From an uncultured Candidatus Melainabacteria bacterium (lineage in GTDB: Bacteria > Cyanobacteriota > Vampirovibrionia > Gastranaerophilales > Gastranaerophilaceae): a DNA stretch of 64,000 nucleotides. Where the stretch lies: NCBI GenBank assembly GCA_934693165.1, contig CAKUUX010000005.1:1-64000 (forward strand), written 5' to 3'. Positions 26,771-35,681 of the stretch are shown piece by piece (position 1 is the first letter of the stretch; each line of letters opens with the position of its first letter). Under the pieces are notes generated by a model, which worked only from the letters and a program-made list of their open reading frames with translations, made no database searches and was not told the DNA's origin. The position numbers and the translations under genes are program-made.

Positions 26771-27376
26771 CTATTTTGAATAGTACTCAATTACAAGTTG
26801 TTCTTTGAATTCTGAATCTAATTCGTTTCTTTCAGGAATTCTGTCAAATGTAATTTTTAGTGCGTCTTTGTCAATTGTCAACCAAGCTGGAGCACAAGGC
26901 ATATCAATCATTTCAATAACTTGTTTTTTAACAAAGTCAACTGATTTTGATTTAACTGTGATTACGTCACCTGCTTTTAATAAGTATGATGGAACGTCTA
27001 CTTTTTTATCGTTTACTAAAATGTGTCCGTGGTTTACGATTTGTCTTGATTGTTTTCTTGTAATACCAAAACCTGCTTTGAATAATACGTTATCAAGTCT
27101 TGATTCTAATAATTGTAACAATAAAGTACCTGTAACACCTTTTCTTCTTGTTGCTTCATTGTAATATTTAGCAAATTGTTTTTCAGATAATAAATATGTT
27201 AATCTGATTTTTTGTTTTTCATTTAAGTGTAAAGCGTATTCAGAAAGTTTCTTTCTCATTGCACCGTGTTGACCAGACTCAGTTTGTCTCATAGAAGATG
27301 TTAACTTTCTGTTTGATAATTCTGTAACACCATAGTTACGGAATAATTTATTTGTTGGTCCTGTGTATCTTGCCAT
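26771..27376 (-). CDS. rpsD: 30S ribosomal protein S4
   Basis: A 201-residue S4, a primary 16S rRNA binder and frequent translational repressor of the alpha operon. Signatures: MARYTGPTNKLFRNYGVTEL opening, GQHGAMRKKLSEYALHLNEKQK, and the S4 RNA-binding domain RLDNVLFKAGFGITRKQSRQIVNHGHILVNDKKVDVPSYLLKAGD. The N-terminal zinc-binding cysteines are absent (C-minus form). GGGAAAATAAA precedes the ATG. Confidence 0.98.
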   Translation of the reverse strand: MARYTGPTNKLFRNYGVTELSNRKLTSSMRQTESGQHGAMRKKLSEYALHLNEKQKIRLTYLLSEKQFAKYYNEATRRKGVTGTLLLQLLESRLDNVLFKAGFGITRKQSRQIVNHGHILVNDKKVDVPSYLLKAGDVITVKSKSVDFVKKQVIEMIDMPCAPAWLTIDKDALKITFDRIPERNELDSEFKEQLVIEYYSK

Positions 27377-27426
27377 TTTATTTTCCCTTTATTTCTTACT
27401 TTTAACTAACTACCTAAGTATATGAA

Positions 27427-27813
27427 CTATACTCTACGTTTTTTAGGAGGTCTGCATCCGTTGTGAGGAATTGGAGTTACGTCTTTGATTAATGTAATTT
27501 CCAAACCTGCAGCTTGAATTGCTCTAATAGCTGTTTCACGTCCAGAACCAGGTCCTTTGATGTAAACTTCTACTTTTTTCATACCTTGGTCAATTGATTT
27601 TTTAGCAACTAATTCTGCTGCTGATTGTGCTGCAAATGGAGTACCTTTTCTTGCACCTTTGAAGCCTGTTACACCAGCTGTTGCCCATGCAATTGCATTA
27701 CCTTGTGTATCTGTTGAAGTAACGATTGTGTTATTGAATGTTGATTGAATATGAACAACACCTTGCAATACGTTCTTTTTTTCTTTTTTCTTTGTTGATT
27801 TTGGTCTTGCCAT
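27427..27813 (-). CDS. rpsK: 30S ribosomal protein S11
   Basis: A 128-residue S11 of the small-subunit platform. GVVHIQSTFNNTIVTSTDTQGN, FAAQSAAELVAK and the C-terminal IKDVTPIPHNGCRPPKKRRV are signatures. The basic N-terminus (MARPKSTKKKEKKNV) is typical. It is preceded on the minus strand by a 154-base non-coding spacer separating it from rpsM, far longer than usual. Confidence 0.98.
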   Translation of the reverse strand: MARPKSTKKKEKKNVLQGVVHIQSTFNNTIVTSTDTQGNAIAWATAGVTGFKGARKGTPFAAQSAAELVAKKSIDQGMKKVEVYIKGPGSGRETAIRAIQAAGLEITLIKDVTPIPHNGCRPPKKRRV

Positions 27814-27967
27814 TTTTTTATTCCTTTATTTCTACTTATAATCTAATTTTATTTTTATTTTTGAATTATTGCTTCACTCGGACTAATCACTCACTTCACT
27901 TCATAGTCGTTCGTTATGTCCTCGCTACTTCGGCGTTTCGCTTCGCTTCAGCCTACGCAAAATTCAA
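27814..27967. other. Long non-coding spacer between rpsM and rpsK
   Basis: The stretch 27880-27960 is markedly less AT-rich than the flanks and carries repeated TTCGCTTCGCTT-like words and a GCGT...ACGC inverted pair (about 27931-27957). No ORF or terminator T-run is seen. It resembles the 28430-28564 spacer on the other side of rpsM. Confidence 0.4.
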
Positions 27968-28339
27968 CTATACAGTTTTCTTTTTAGTGATTGCTAAACC
28001 TTTTTTACCTCTACGAGTTCTAGCATTTGTTTTTGTTCTTTGACCTCTGCAAGGTAAGTTTCTTTTGTGTCTCATACCTCTATAAGAACCAATTTCTTGA
28101 AGTCTTTTGATATGCATTGAAACAGATCTTCTTAAATCCCCTTCAATTTCATAGTTTGCTAATTCGTTTCTTAATTTTTTGATATCGTCATCTGTTAAGT
28201 CATCTGTTCTTAAATCAGGTGAGATACCTGTTGCTTTTAAAATATTTTCGCTTCTTTTTGGTCCGATACCATAAATGTATGTTAAAGCGATAATCATTCT
28301 TTTGTTACGAGGTAAATCTACCCCTGCTAATCTTGCCAT
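27968..28339 (-). CDS. rpsM: 30S ribosomal protein S13
   Basis: A 123-residue S13 of the subunit head, contacting the P-site tRNA and forming inter-subunit bridges. I use the ATG at 28337-28339 (MARLAGVDLPRNKR, preceded by AAGGAAAAAAAT) instead of an upstream in-frame ATG at 28409-28411, which would add 24 residues not found in the family. Signatures include ALTYIYGIGPKRSENIL, SYRGMRHKRNLPCRGQRTKTNARTRRG. Non-coding spacers of 154 and 225 bases flank it. Confidence 0.98.
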   Translation of the reverse strand: MARLAGVDLPRNKRMIIALTYIYGIGPKRSENILKATGISPDLRTDDLTDDDIKKLRNELANYEIEGDLRRSVSMHIKRLQEIGSYRGMRHKRNLPCRGQRTKTNARTRRGKKGLAITKKKTV

Positions 28340-28564
28340 ATTTTTTTCCTTTATGTTAATGTGTTTTACTTTTTGGTTTGATTTGGAACTGAGTTCCTGA
28401 ATAGTTTTCAAAATGCCTTTTACTCACATCACCCGTACGTTGTATTAGTTTATCACTTCACGCTTCGTAGTGTTCACTTTGTTTTCTTCGTAAAACTGTC
28501 GTTCACTTACTTCGCGCTTATTCGTGCTGGGTTTGCTTCGCTCACACGGCACACTACGTGAAAA
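28340..28564. other. Long non-coding spacer between rpmJ and rpsM
   Basis: 225 bases inside the ribosomal operon. The part 28430-28560 is less AT-rich, with CTTCG-containing words (CACTTCACGCTTCGTAGTG, TTCGCGCTTATTCGTGC, GCTTCGCTCACAC) and short inverted pairs. It looks like repeat-type DNA similar in flavour to 27880-27960 and 17520-17790. Confidence 0.4.
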
Positions 28565-28678
28565 CTAACCTTGTCTTTGTTTATGTTTTGGGTTTTCACA
28601 AATGATTGCGATTCTACCTTTTCTTTTAATGCATTTGCATTTGTCACAAATTTTCTTTACTGAACTTCTTACTTTCAT
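28565..28678 (-). CDS. rpmJ: 50S ribosomal protein L36
   Basis: A 37-residue L36 encoded between infA and rpsM, too short for standard ORF cut-offs but unmistakable: MKVRSSVKKICDKCKCIKRK followed by GRIAIICENPKHKQRQG. The zinc ribbon is the C+ form, with C11, C14, C27 and H32 as ligands. TAAAGGAAAAGAAAA upstream of the ATG provides the ribosome site. Gene order infA-rpmJ-rpsM-rpsK is the usual one. Confidence 0.97.
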   Translation of the reverse strand: MKVRSSVKKICDKCKCIKRKGRIAIICENPKHKQRQG

Positions 28679-28703
28679 TTTTCTTTTCCTTTATACTTAT
28701 GTG

Positions 28704-28919
28704 TTATTTTAATCTAAATGTAATTCTACCTCTTGTTAAGTCATACGGTGTCATTTCAACCTTTACTTTATCTCCTGGTAGGATTTTTATGAAATTTTTT
28801 CTAATCTTGCCTGAAATGTGTGCTAATATTTCGTGATCATTTTCAAGTTTTACACGGAACATTGCGTTTGGCATAGATTCTAAAATTGTTCCTTCTAGTT
28901 CAATTACGTCTTTTGACAC
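28704..28919 (-). CDS. infA: Translation initiation factor IF-1
   Basis: A 71-residue OB-fold protein that occupies the ribosomal A site during initiation. MSKDVIELEGTILESMPNAMF and AHISGKIRKNFIKILPGDKV are typical. The start codon is GTG (28917-28919), with AAGGG eight bases upstream. A perfect palindrome TGAGGA-ATAC-TCCTCA (28932-28947) lies just upstream of that site and could fold in the leader. It is the first gene of the infA-to-rpsI run. Promoter at 28974-29001. Confidence 0.97.
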   Translation of the reverse strand: MSKDVIELEGTILESMPNAMFRVKLENDHEILAHISGKIRKNFIKILPGDKVKVEMTPYDLTRGRITFRLK

Positions 28920-28973
28920 TATTTTTACCCTTGAGGAATACTCCTCAGCCTTTCTTATTCTTCGACTATATCT

Positions 28974-29001
28974 ATAATATTTGCTAAATTTTTATATGCA
29001 A
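28974..29001 (-). promoter_or_regulatory. Promoter of infA/alpha operon
   Basis: Minus-strand -35 TTGCAT (28996-29001), 16-base spacer, -10 TATTAT (28974-28979), about 55 bases before infA. Confidence 0.5.
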
Positions 29002-29164
29002 GTATTTACAAGGGTTTTCATGTAATTTTTTAACAAAATTAAGCGATTGTTTTTTTATAATAACCAATGTTAAAATAAAAACAGCATATCTCAAATACAT
29101 AATATTTCTGTTTTTCAAGGAGTTTTGTAAATTTATGTAAATCTTTTAATTTGCATATATTTCA

Positions 29165-30370
29165 TTAAACAAACATTTTATCAGAAATATACTCTCCTAG
29201 CTCATCAATCTTCAATTGAACCTCATCTTTTAATAACATCAAAGAGGTTTCAACTATTGTTATATTTGCTTTTGAGTACAAGCCGAACAAATTTGGCTCA
29301 GATAAATGATTAAAAAATACATCCTTAAAGTCATTAACCTTTTCAAAAATCTTTTCATCAATAAAATTATTTGCTTCATGCAAATCAAGATAAAGCATTC
29401 CAATTTCTTCTCGCATGTGAGAAATTTTTCTCTTACGCAAAAGTTTTTCCAAAACCTTTATATGTTCCATAATCATGCCATATTGATTAAACAAGTTTTG
29501 TTTCTTATTTGGCAAAATCTTTTCAAAATACTCTTTTGTTTGGTTATAACCAATTTGAATTAAATGTTCTCTTTTATCTTTTGGTTGGTTAAAATCAACA
29601 ATTACAACTTCGCCAGTATTCAAAATTATATAATCATATTTATCCTTCATACCGTACATATCAACAATAAACTTTGTCGCAACAGAAGTAACACAGCTAT
29701 AGACAGTATTTATAAAGTTTATCGCATTCATATCTTTTCCAGCATAATCGCCTTCCAATCTAAACTCTAAAATTCTGTCTTCTGCCGTATTTAAAGTATC
29801 GGACAATTTCCATAATGGCCAACTTTTTTGCAAATCCCCATCCACAAGTTCTGAATTTTCATACTTATAAGAAGGCATCAACCCAGGCATTGTTGAAGAA
29901 ATTCTTACAGCTTTTGCAACTTCAAAATCTGGAGTTTCTTTTTTTGAAAATTCTTTACACTTAAAATTAGTCAAATCAGTTGTAATAACAATCAGTTCTT
30001 TTTCTAAATCTTTAAAAGTAACAGGTTTATTTGCACCTTTTTTATAATTTTCGCCATAATATTTTTTTTCAATTAGTTCTCTTAGCCAGTCTAGGAATAC
30101 GCCACCCTTAGACAAGGCAAAATCTTTTCCAAGTCCAAAGTGAATATCTCTAAAAAGGTCAAAATTAACGTTTAAAAACAATTCTTTTAATTCATCATTT
30201 TTATATCCAACTGCCAAAAGCCCTGCGAAAACTGCGCCGACAGAAGAACCTGCCAAAGTCCCTATTTCGATATCAAATTCGTTTAAAGCCTTTAGCGCAC
30301 CCAAATAGGCAACACCTCTAATTGCGCCACCACCGAATATAACTGTATATTTTAAAGGTTTATTAACCAT
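29165..30370 (-). CDS. Patatin-like phospholipase
   Basis: A 401-residue serine hydrolase. The patatin catalytic dyad is complete: oxyanion-hole GGGAIRG (13-19), nucleophile S43 in GSSVG, and D177 in VDGDL. It would release fatty acids from membrane or storage lipids. The patatin domain ends near 290; the last 110 residues are helical and charged with no known domain. No signal peptide. The ATG overlaps the stop codon of the 508-residue membrane protein gene (TAATG at 30368-30372), so they are coupled. A long-looped hairpin AAAAACAG/CTGTTTTT (29078-29118) may terminate the transcript. Confidence 0.9.
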   Translation of the reverse strand: MVNKPLKYTVIFGGGAIRGVAYLGALKALNEFDIEIGTLAGSSVGAVFAGLLAVGYKNDELKELFLNVNFDLFRDIHFGLGKDFALSKGGVFLDWLRELIEKKYYGENYKKGANKPVTFKDLEKELIVITTDLTNFKCKEFSKKETPDFEVAKAVRISSTMPGLMPSYKYENSELVDGDLQKSWPLWKLSDTLNTAEDRILEFRLEGDYAGKDMNAINFINTVYSCVTSVATKFIVDMYGMKDKYDYIILNTGEVVIVDFNQPKDKREHLIQIGYNQTKEYFEKILPNKKQNLFNQYGMIMEHIKVLEKLLRKRKISHMREEIGMLYLDLHEANNFIDEKIFEKVNDFKDVFFNHLSEPNLFGLYSKANITIVETSLMLLKDEVQLKIDELGEYISDKMFV

Positions 30371-31896
30371 TATTTTTTCTTTCTAAAATCAATTCTTGTA
30401 TCAAATACAGAGTTTTCATAATAAGTATAGTTCATTGTAGGTTGAGCATAAGACTCTCTTTTCAATTTATCACTTACGAAAACTGTAAAATTTTTACCAT
30501 GATAAGCTACGTGCCAATTTTTCATTTCTTGCAACTTATTTATGATAGGATATTCGTTTTCTAAAATCATTACATCTGGTGGATACTTTTTAAGAACTTC
30601 GTCCCAACCATCTAAAACCAAATGGAATTTTTTCAAAAGAGGTATCATTTCATCATAATATACTTCTTCGTATCTTCCATCCATATAAATCAAATTATCA
30701 GGATAAAGTTTGTATGCAACATAACTACCCAATCCGAGATTAACAAGGATTTTTCCGTTTAAATTATTTGTTCTAACAAATTCTGTTTCTAAAACAGGGA
30801 AAAAGTAGCTTACTTTTGGTCTAAAATCAGCTAACTTCAACAATGATAAACTAAATAAGAAAATGAAAGAATATACAATCAAATTTTTCCATTTAGCCAA
30901 TTTAAAATGTTTAATCAATTCGTAAAAATCAATATAAGTAAACGCAATAGCAACAATTACAAAAAATCTCATTAATTTCAAATGTTGAATTGCTAGAATA
31001 GTTGTAGTAAGGATAATCAAAAATTTTGTTTTATCCAATTCCTTATAGCTAAATCCTGTTTTTATAACCTTAACTAGTTCTAAAACAAGGATAACAAGCA
31101 TAAAAGCTTTAAAGGCAAGATATGAGTATAAATGATATGGCGAAAATAATCCCCACCATTCAACAATATCAGCTCTATCAAGAGTATTTGCCATCCATAA
31201 GAATTGAAGAAATTTATATCCATAAGGATTTATAAGCAACAATGGTAACGTTGCCAAAAGTGCATATATGTAATATTTATAGTTTTTATTCTTGTTTAAA
31301 AGTTCACCAATTGCATAAATAATTAACAATCCTAATCCTGCAACCATTCCCCCGTGGATATTGTTCCAAAGAATCATTAAGAATGGTATTGCAATCAAAG
31401 GTTTGTAGTTATTTTTGTGTCTTGTATATTCCAAAATATACAAAAACATAGCAAAAAACATAAACGTAAACATGTGACATCTTACAGGATAGAAGAATAC
31501 ATCTTGCATTACGTAAATGCCTATAAAATAAAATATAATATTGTATTTAGAAATATAGTTAGGAACATTTATACTAATAATTCTATGTACAAAGACAAAA
31601 ATCAAAAACATCAAAATTGCTTGCAGATAGATAATACCATTTGCACCAAAAAGTTTTTGAAAAGCATAAATAACAACACTTGCTCCCCACTCGTGGTCAA
31701 TCCATTCGTGAGTAGGAGTGTAAGATAAAAAGTCGTGAGTTAGAATATGTCCTGTTTGAAAAACAGCTTTTCCAACAATTAGCCTAGCCCATAAATCATA
31801 ATCATAACCTAATGCGTGAGCAGAAAATGCTAAACAAATTAAGAATAACGATAAATAAAAAACTATAGGCTTTATTACTGTTAATACTTTTTGCAT
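30370..31896 (-). CDS. Polytopic membrane protein, GT-C glycosyltransferase-like
   Basis: A 508-residue protein with about ten predicted membrane helices and a soluble C-terminal domain (about 385-508). The first extracytoplasmic loop contains YDYDLWARLIVGK and THEWIDHEWGA, the acidic/His pattern found in GT-C-fold transferases that use polyprenyl-linked sugars. The C-terminal domain has LVNLGLGSYVAYKLYP and YMDGRYEEVY, common in this uncharacterised family. A role in envelope glycan transfer is inference. Its promoter gives a leaderless start (TGGTATAAT ending six bases before ATG 31894-31896). It adjoins the phage-like block but looks like host DNA. Confidence 0.6.
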   Translation of the reverse strand: MQKVLTVIKPIVFYLSLFLICLAFSAHALGYDYDLWARLIVGKAVFQTGHILTHDFLSYTPTHEWIDHEWGASVVIYAFQKLFGANGIIYLQAILMFLIFVFVHRIISINVPNYISKYNIIFYFIGIYVMQDVFFYPVRCHMFTFMFFAMFLYILEYTRHKNNYKPLIAIPFLMILWNNIHGGMVAGLGLLIIYAIGELLNKNKNYKYYIYALLATLPLLLINPYGYKFLQFLWMANTLDRADIVEWWGLFSPYHLYSYLAFKAFMLVILVLELVKVIKTGFSYKELDKTKFLIILTTTILAIQHLKLMRFFVIVAIAFTYIDFYELIKHFKLAKWKNLIVYSFIFLFSLSLLKLADFRPKVSYFFPVLETEFVRTNNLNGKILVNLGLGSYVAYKLYPDNLIYMDGRYEEVYYDEMIPLLKKFHLVLDGWDEVLKKYPPDVMILENEYPIINKLQEMKNWHVAYHGKNFTVFVSDKLKRESYAQPTMNYTYYENSVFDTRIDFRKKK

Positions 31897-31911
31897 GCGA
31901 GAATTATACCA
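31894..31911 (-). promoter_or_regulatory. Leaderless promoter of the 508-aa membrane protein
   Basis: Extended -10 TGGTATAAT on the minus strand (TATAAT at 31903-31908), six bases before the ATG (31894-31896); no ribosome site. Confidence 0.6.
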
Positions 31912-31917
31912 TTTTTT

Positions 31918-32148
31918 TTACTTAACTGCAATAATGCATTCATAAATTCTATCAATTTTTTCTTTCATATCAAAAACTTGTTCTTTCAAGTCTTTGACAC
32001 TATTTAATGTCGCAAAATGTTCTTCCACGTCTGCAATAATTTCACGATGTTTTTTCTCTAACTGTTCAGGAGTTACAACAACTCTCTGCTGAATTAAAAA
32101 CACCATTATAACCACAATTAGTGGCGAATATTGTAAAAAAGTTTCCAT
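31918..32148 (-). CDS. Small phage-type membrane protein with coiled coil
   Basis: A 76-residue protein: an N-terminal transmembrane helix (about 6-20, YSPLIVVIMVFLI), the sequence QQRVVVTPEQLEKKH, then a coiled coil (LKEQVFDMKEKIDRIYECI). It is last in the phage-like cassette, four bases after the terminase gene. The layout is that of small lysis-associated or spanin/XhlA-like proteins, but no family can be assigned with confidence. GGTATAAATT precedes the ATG. Confidence 0.55.
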   Translation of the reverse strand: METFLQYSPLIVVIMVFLIQQRVVVTPEQLEKKHREIIADVEEHFATLNSVKDLKEQVFDMKEKIDRIYECIIAVK

Positions 32149-32151
32149 AAT

Positions 32152-33447
32152 TTATACCTCTAATGTAATTGGCCAATAATATTCAACTAAATACGATGCA
32201 GCGTCCAAAGGATGCATCAAAAATTTCAGTTCATTTGATTTTTTAATTTGTTGATATGACGGAATATCAATTCTTGAAGAACCCTCTTGGTATTTTAAAT
32301 TATATATATTATATAGAAGTTTTTCGCATTTTTTATCAACAAAAACGCTCACTTTTCCCTCTGCAGAACGAATTTTTGCATTAAAAGCAGAAATTCTATT
32401 TTTGATAGGAGGATTAAAAGCCCTAATTCTGACATCAGTCTGATATCCATATTTTGCAAGCGTATTTTTCATAATTACGTAATTTGTAAATTCACTTGTA
32501 CAACTTCTGTTATCACCAGAAGCATCACCATTAATAATAATTTTACCCTTATGTTTTGGATATCTATTTACAAATTCTTCGCAAGCTTTCTCTGTCGTAG
32601 TATTCTCCATAACAATTTCATCAAAAAAGAAAACCTTATCCTCAGTCTTATGTGCCAAAATCCAAGACATAGGATCAACATTAAAATCACAAGTGATATG
32701 CACATCCAAATCAGGACAATAATCTATTTTGCGAAGGTTATCATCCTTAAAACCTTTAACAACAAGCCCAGAATCATAATCCCCAGTTTCAGCCAAAACA
32801 AAAATCCTGTAATATTTTTCATCATATAGTTTTTTCATCTCCTTGCAAAAGCCTTCTGGTAAATAGGTATTTTGATAGGTAGGAGCAGAAATAAGTCTAT
32901 AATTTGGCAAAGGATTTTCGATAAAAGTTTTATACACCCAACCCTTATTCAATTCTGGATTTGTATGCCCAAAAATACGATATTGAAAACCTTTCCAATC
33001 ATTTTTTCTTGTCTGTCTTAATCTTGCAAGTAACATCTTAAAAGTAGAAAAAGGAACATCTGACATTTCCTCAATTTCTACAAAACCTAAATTCAAAGAT
33101 TTTAATTTGTCAGGTTCGTCAAAATGTCTGAACAAGATTTCAGAACCATTTTTAAAGCTCAAAACTTGATTTGAACTTGACCACTCATAATCAACTCCAC
33201 TAACAAATCCCATATTCTCCAAATGTTCAAAATAAGACTGCAAAGTCGTATCTCTAACAAGAGTATAAGTTTGTGCACCACAAAGCCCCCTAATTCCTGC
33301 AAATTTTAAACATAATAAAATACCTAACAACGAGCCTGCAAAAGTTTTTCCAGACCCAAAACCACCCTGATATACAGCAACATCAATACTATAATCGTGT
33401 GGAATTTCTAAAAACTCTCTTTGTGATTTTAATAATTTATATCCCAT
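32152..33447 (-). CDS. Phage terminase large subunit
   Basis: A 431-residue DNA-packaging motor. The ATPase has Walker A GGFGSGKT (28-35), Walker B LGFVEIEEM (120-128, catalytic E126/E127), and a coupling motif FGHTNPE. The RNase H-like nuclease domain shows ITCDFNVDPMSW and IIINGDASGDNRS, supplying metal-binding aspartates. An upstream in-frame ATG at 33498 adds 17 residues that span a hairpin; I choose ATG 33445-33447, preceded by GGGGAG. The domains are intact, so packaging could still be functional. It follows the portal gene after a hairpin (33460-33485). Confidence 0.9.
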   Translation of the reverse strand: MGYKLLKSQREFLEIPHDYSIDVAVYQGGFGSGKTFAGSLLGILLCLKFAGIRGLCGAQTYTLVRDTTLQSYFEHLENMGFVSGVDYEWSSSNQVLSFKNGSEILFRHFDEPDKLKSLNLGFVEIEEMSDVPFSTFKMLLARLRQTRKNDWKGFQYRIFGHTNPELNKGWVYKTFIENPLPNYRLISAPTYQNTYLPEGFCKEMKKLYDEKYYRIFVLAETGDYDSGLVVKGFKDDNLRKIDYCPDLDVHITCDFNVDPMSWILAHKTEDKVFFFDEIVMENTTTEKACEEFVNRYPKHKGKIIINGDASGDNRSCTSEFTNYVIMKNTLAKYGYQTDVRIRAFNPPIKNRISAFNAKIRSAEGKVSVFVDKKCEKLLYNIYNLKYQEGSSRIDIPSYQQIKKSNELKFLMHPLDAASYLVEYYWPITLEV

Positions 33448-33459
33448 AATTACTCCCCA

Positions 33460-33485
33460 AGGCGAAGCGCTCAAAAACGCTTCGC
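33460..33485. repeat. Hairpin between portal and terminase genes
   Basis: Perfect 9-bp stem GGCGAAGCG/CGCTTCGCC with an 8-base loop. On the minus strand it is followed by CTTGGGGAG rather than T residues, so it may be an mRNA processing or attenuation element. The same GTGGCGAAGC half-stem occurs in the PGM terminator at 51431-51453. Confidence 0.6.
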
Positions 33486-33503
33486 CACTTCTTTTCAATT
33501 TAC

Positions 33504-35153
33504 TTAAATTTCATCCACCAAAAAATTATTTGAATTTTCTATTCCATATTGTTCAAGTGCATATTTAAAGCATTCTATCCAATCTATTTTTTCAGCAAGT
33601 GTAGGAACTTCAGCAAAAGATTTAACAACCTCAAATAATTCCTTTAGTTTTAATTTACGTTCTGCAGTCGCTTTTCTATCTCCATAACGGTAAATATATT
33701 GAGCTCCTCGTATAGAATCATCAATTTCTAAAAAGATATATTTGCCACTATCATTCAAACAAATAACCTCTTTTCCAACTTTAAAATTGGCAATAATTTC
33801 AGCTGTTTTTTCAACCATTGGAATAATAATTTTTCTACTAATTGAATCCAATATCATATTCAACCTAGCCGATTGCCCCGTAACAGAATAATTTATCTCT
33901 GTAGCTGTTCTAGCTTGATTTTGAATATTTCCAGCCATATTTTTGAAAATACCTGTTGCATTTTCAGTAGAATTTTTAAAATAATTCAAGAAATCCCAGC
34001 CATTCAAAGCTTTGTCAAAAGTCAATGGAATAGGTGCTTGTGGCATTAAGGATGTATCATATTCAATAATTTTTCCTGGGCGAACCTCTTGCTCTCCTTT
34101 GAAACAACCTTTTGGCGCTAGATAAGGAGGATTCATCATCAAAGCAAGTGCATCAAGTTGTTTGTTCATGATATTAGAAGAAATATTATTCATCACAATA
34201 GCAACCTTTAATGGCGATATTCCTCTATTTGTGTTTGGAGATTCAATTATATTTGCGTGAATAAACGGATTTATCACAAAAGGATTTGCTTCAAATCTAA
34301 TAATTTCTTTTCTTCCTGCGACAACAATTAGCCAGTTTTTAAGCAATTTGCCGTTTGGAAGCTCTATATCACCCCAATATTCTAAAATTTCAAGCTTTTT
34401 ACCATCAACTCCTTTTTCTGAATCTTTATTCTTTTTATTTGTAATTAACATCTTCAAATTTTCTAATTTTTCGGGTGTCAAAGCATTATTTAAAGAATTG
34501 TTTTGAACCTCATCAAAGGTTGAGGAAGTTCTGTAAACTTTTGCACAAGAATCCCAATTATCTTTATTCAGTGTGTCAAAGACAAAATCTTCAGCCTTAA
34601 TATATTTAACTTTTGCGTTGTCATAAACAATCTTGTTTTCCACAACAAACGAATCTTCATCAGGCGAAATCAATTGTTCTTCTATTGTTTTTGCCCTGCG
34701 AATATTTTTATTTTTTGTTTCCCAACCAACAAAAAGCGTACATTCCCCTGTTTCCACAACAGAATCAATAATTTTTTCTAACTCGTTTTCAATATTCATT
34801 TGTTCAAATGTATTAACAAGCATTGCTTTTTGTCTATTTGCAAGCATTTGAGCCTGTGGCGTAACACCCGATACATCAAACATCCCATCTGCGTGAGAAT
34901 AAAGATTTTCGCTAATATGAGCTTTTAGAGTTTGAGCTAATTCGTAAATATCTGGTAATTCAATGTCTGTATTCCAATCCTTCACACTCGGAACTTTTGT
35001 AGAATAAATCGACTCTCTCACAACCCTTATATCAGATAATTGTCGCGAGCGATTGCTTTCAAAATCTTCATATCTTTGCGTAATATATTTGACCAAATCA
35101 ATGCTTTCTTTTTCTTCTAATTTAGTCGTTAAATCTATTTTTTCTGTTTGCAT
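33504..35153 (-). CDS. Phage portal protein (podovirus/P22-like)
   Basis: A 549-residue protein with the layout of podoviral portals: an N-terminal clip/wing region, a conserved SISENLYSHADGMFDVSG block near 85-105, a Lys-rich segment around 230-250, and a helical crown-type C-terminus. It forms the dodecameric DNA entry ring. The C-terminal part (TARTATEINYSVTGQSARLNMILDSISRKI) is the portal stem motif found in P22-type phages. The start overlaps the GNAT gene by 19 bases, so it is translated from the GNAT transcript. Confidence 0.8.
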   Translation of the reverse strand: MQTEKIDLTTKLEEKESIDLVKYITQRYEDFESNRSRQLSDIRVVRESIYSTKVPSVKDWNTDIELPDIYELAQTLKAHISENLYSHADGMFDVSGVTPQAQMLANRQKAMLVNTFEQMNIENELEKIIDSVVETGECTLFVGWETKNKNIRRAKTIEEQLISPDEDSFVVENKIVYDNAKVKYIKAEDFVFDTLNKDNWDSCAKVYRTSSTFDEVQNNSLNNALTPEKLENLKMLITNKKNKDSEKGVDGKKLEILEYWGDIELPNGKLLKNWLIVVAGRKEIIRFEANPFVINPFIHANIIESPNTNRGISPLKVAIVMNNISSNIMNKQLDALALMMNPPYLAPKGCFKGEQEVRPGKIIEYDTSLMPQAPIPLTFDKALNGWDFLNYFKNSTENATGIFKNMAGNIQNQARTATEINYSVTGQSARLNMILDSISRKIIIPMVEKTAEIIANFKVGKEVICLNDSGKYIFLEIDDSIRGAQYIYRYGDRKATAERKLKLKELFEVVKSFAEVPTLAEKIDWIECFKYALEQYGIENSNNFLVDEI

Positions 35154-35677
35154 TTTTCTCTCCTTAAAATTGAATATATTTCTACGTCTTGAAGTCTATC
35201 ATTTTTAACTGTTTCTGCTTTTAAAAGAGCTTCTTTTTTAAAACCTAAATAGGATAAAAGCCCTTTTGCCATACGATTTTCACTAAAGACAACAGCCTTA
35301 ATCTTTTTAAACCCGTACTTTTTAAAGCAATATTTAATAAATTTTTTAGATGCAATTCTTGTTTGATAACCCCAATATTTTCTAAAAAAACAGGTATTAA
35401 TCTCTGCAGAATGCAAATTATCAGAATTGCCAATAAAATTATCAAAATAAGCAAAACCCATTAAATCATTAGTTTCTCCGTCAACTACTGCCCAAAAAAA
35501 TCTGCCAGAAGCCTCCACAAGATTAAATAAATCTTTTACTAAATCCCGACTTTTAAAATAATCGTCATACATAAATCTTTCGTGTTTAAGCATTAAAGTA
35601 AAAACTTCTGGCAGGAAGTGTAGATTTCGGTATTCATTGTTTTTTCTATCAATTATTATTTTTGCAAACTTAATCAT
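35135..35677 (-). CDS. GNAT family N-acetyltransferase in phage cassette
   Basis: A 180-residue GNAT-fold protein. The acetyl-CoA motif A is degenerate (WGYQTRIASKKFIKYCFKKYG) but FKKIKAVVFSENRMAKGLLSYLGFKKEALL, the family's motif B and beta-bulge region, is clear, as in RimJ/L-type enzymes. Substrate unknown; it could modify a host or virion protein. It precedes and overlaps the portal gene, and its promoter must lie in the 56-base divergent region shared with the plus-strand gene at 35734. An accessory gene between capsid genes is unusual. Confidence 0.75.
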   Translation of the reverse strand: MIKFAKIIIDRKNNEYRNLHFLPEVFTLMLKHERFMYDDYFKSRDLVKDLFNLVEASGRFFWAVVDGETNDLMGFAYFDNFIGNSDNLHSAEINTCFFRKYWGYQTRIASKKFIKYCFKKYGFKKIKAVVFSENRMAKGLLSYLGFKKEALLKAETVKNDRLQDVEIYSILRREKCKQKK

Positions 35678-35681
35678 TTTA

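Noticed and set aside
28565..28678. Possible frameshift in rpmJ
   Set aside because: An initial miscount suggested a one-base loss in an A run. Recounting gives 114 bases (37 codons plus stop) with an intact L36.
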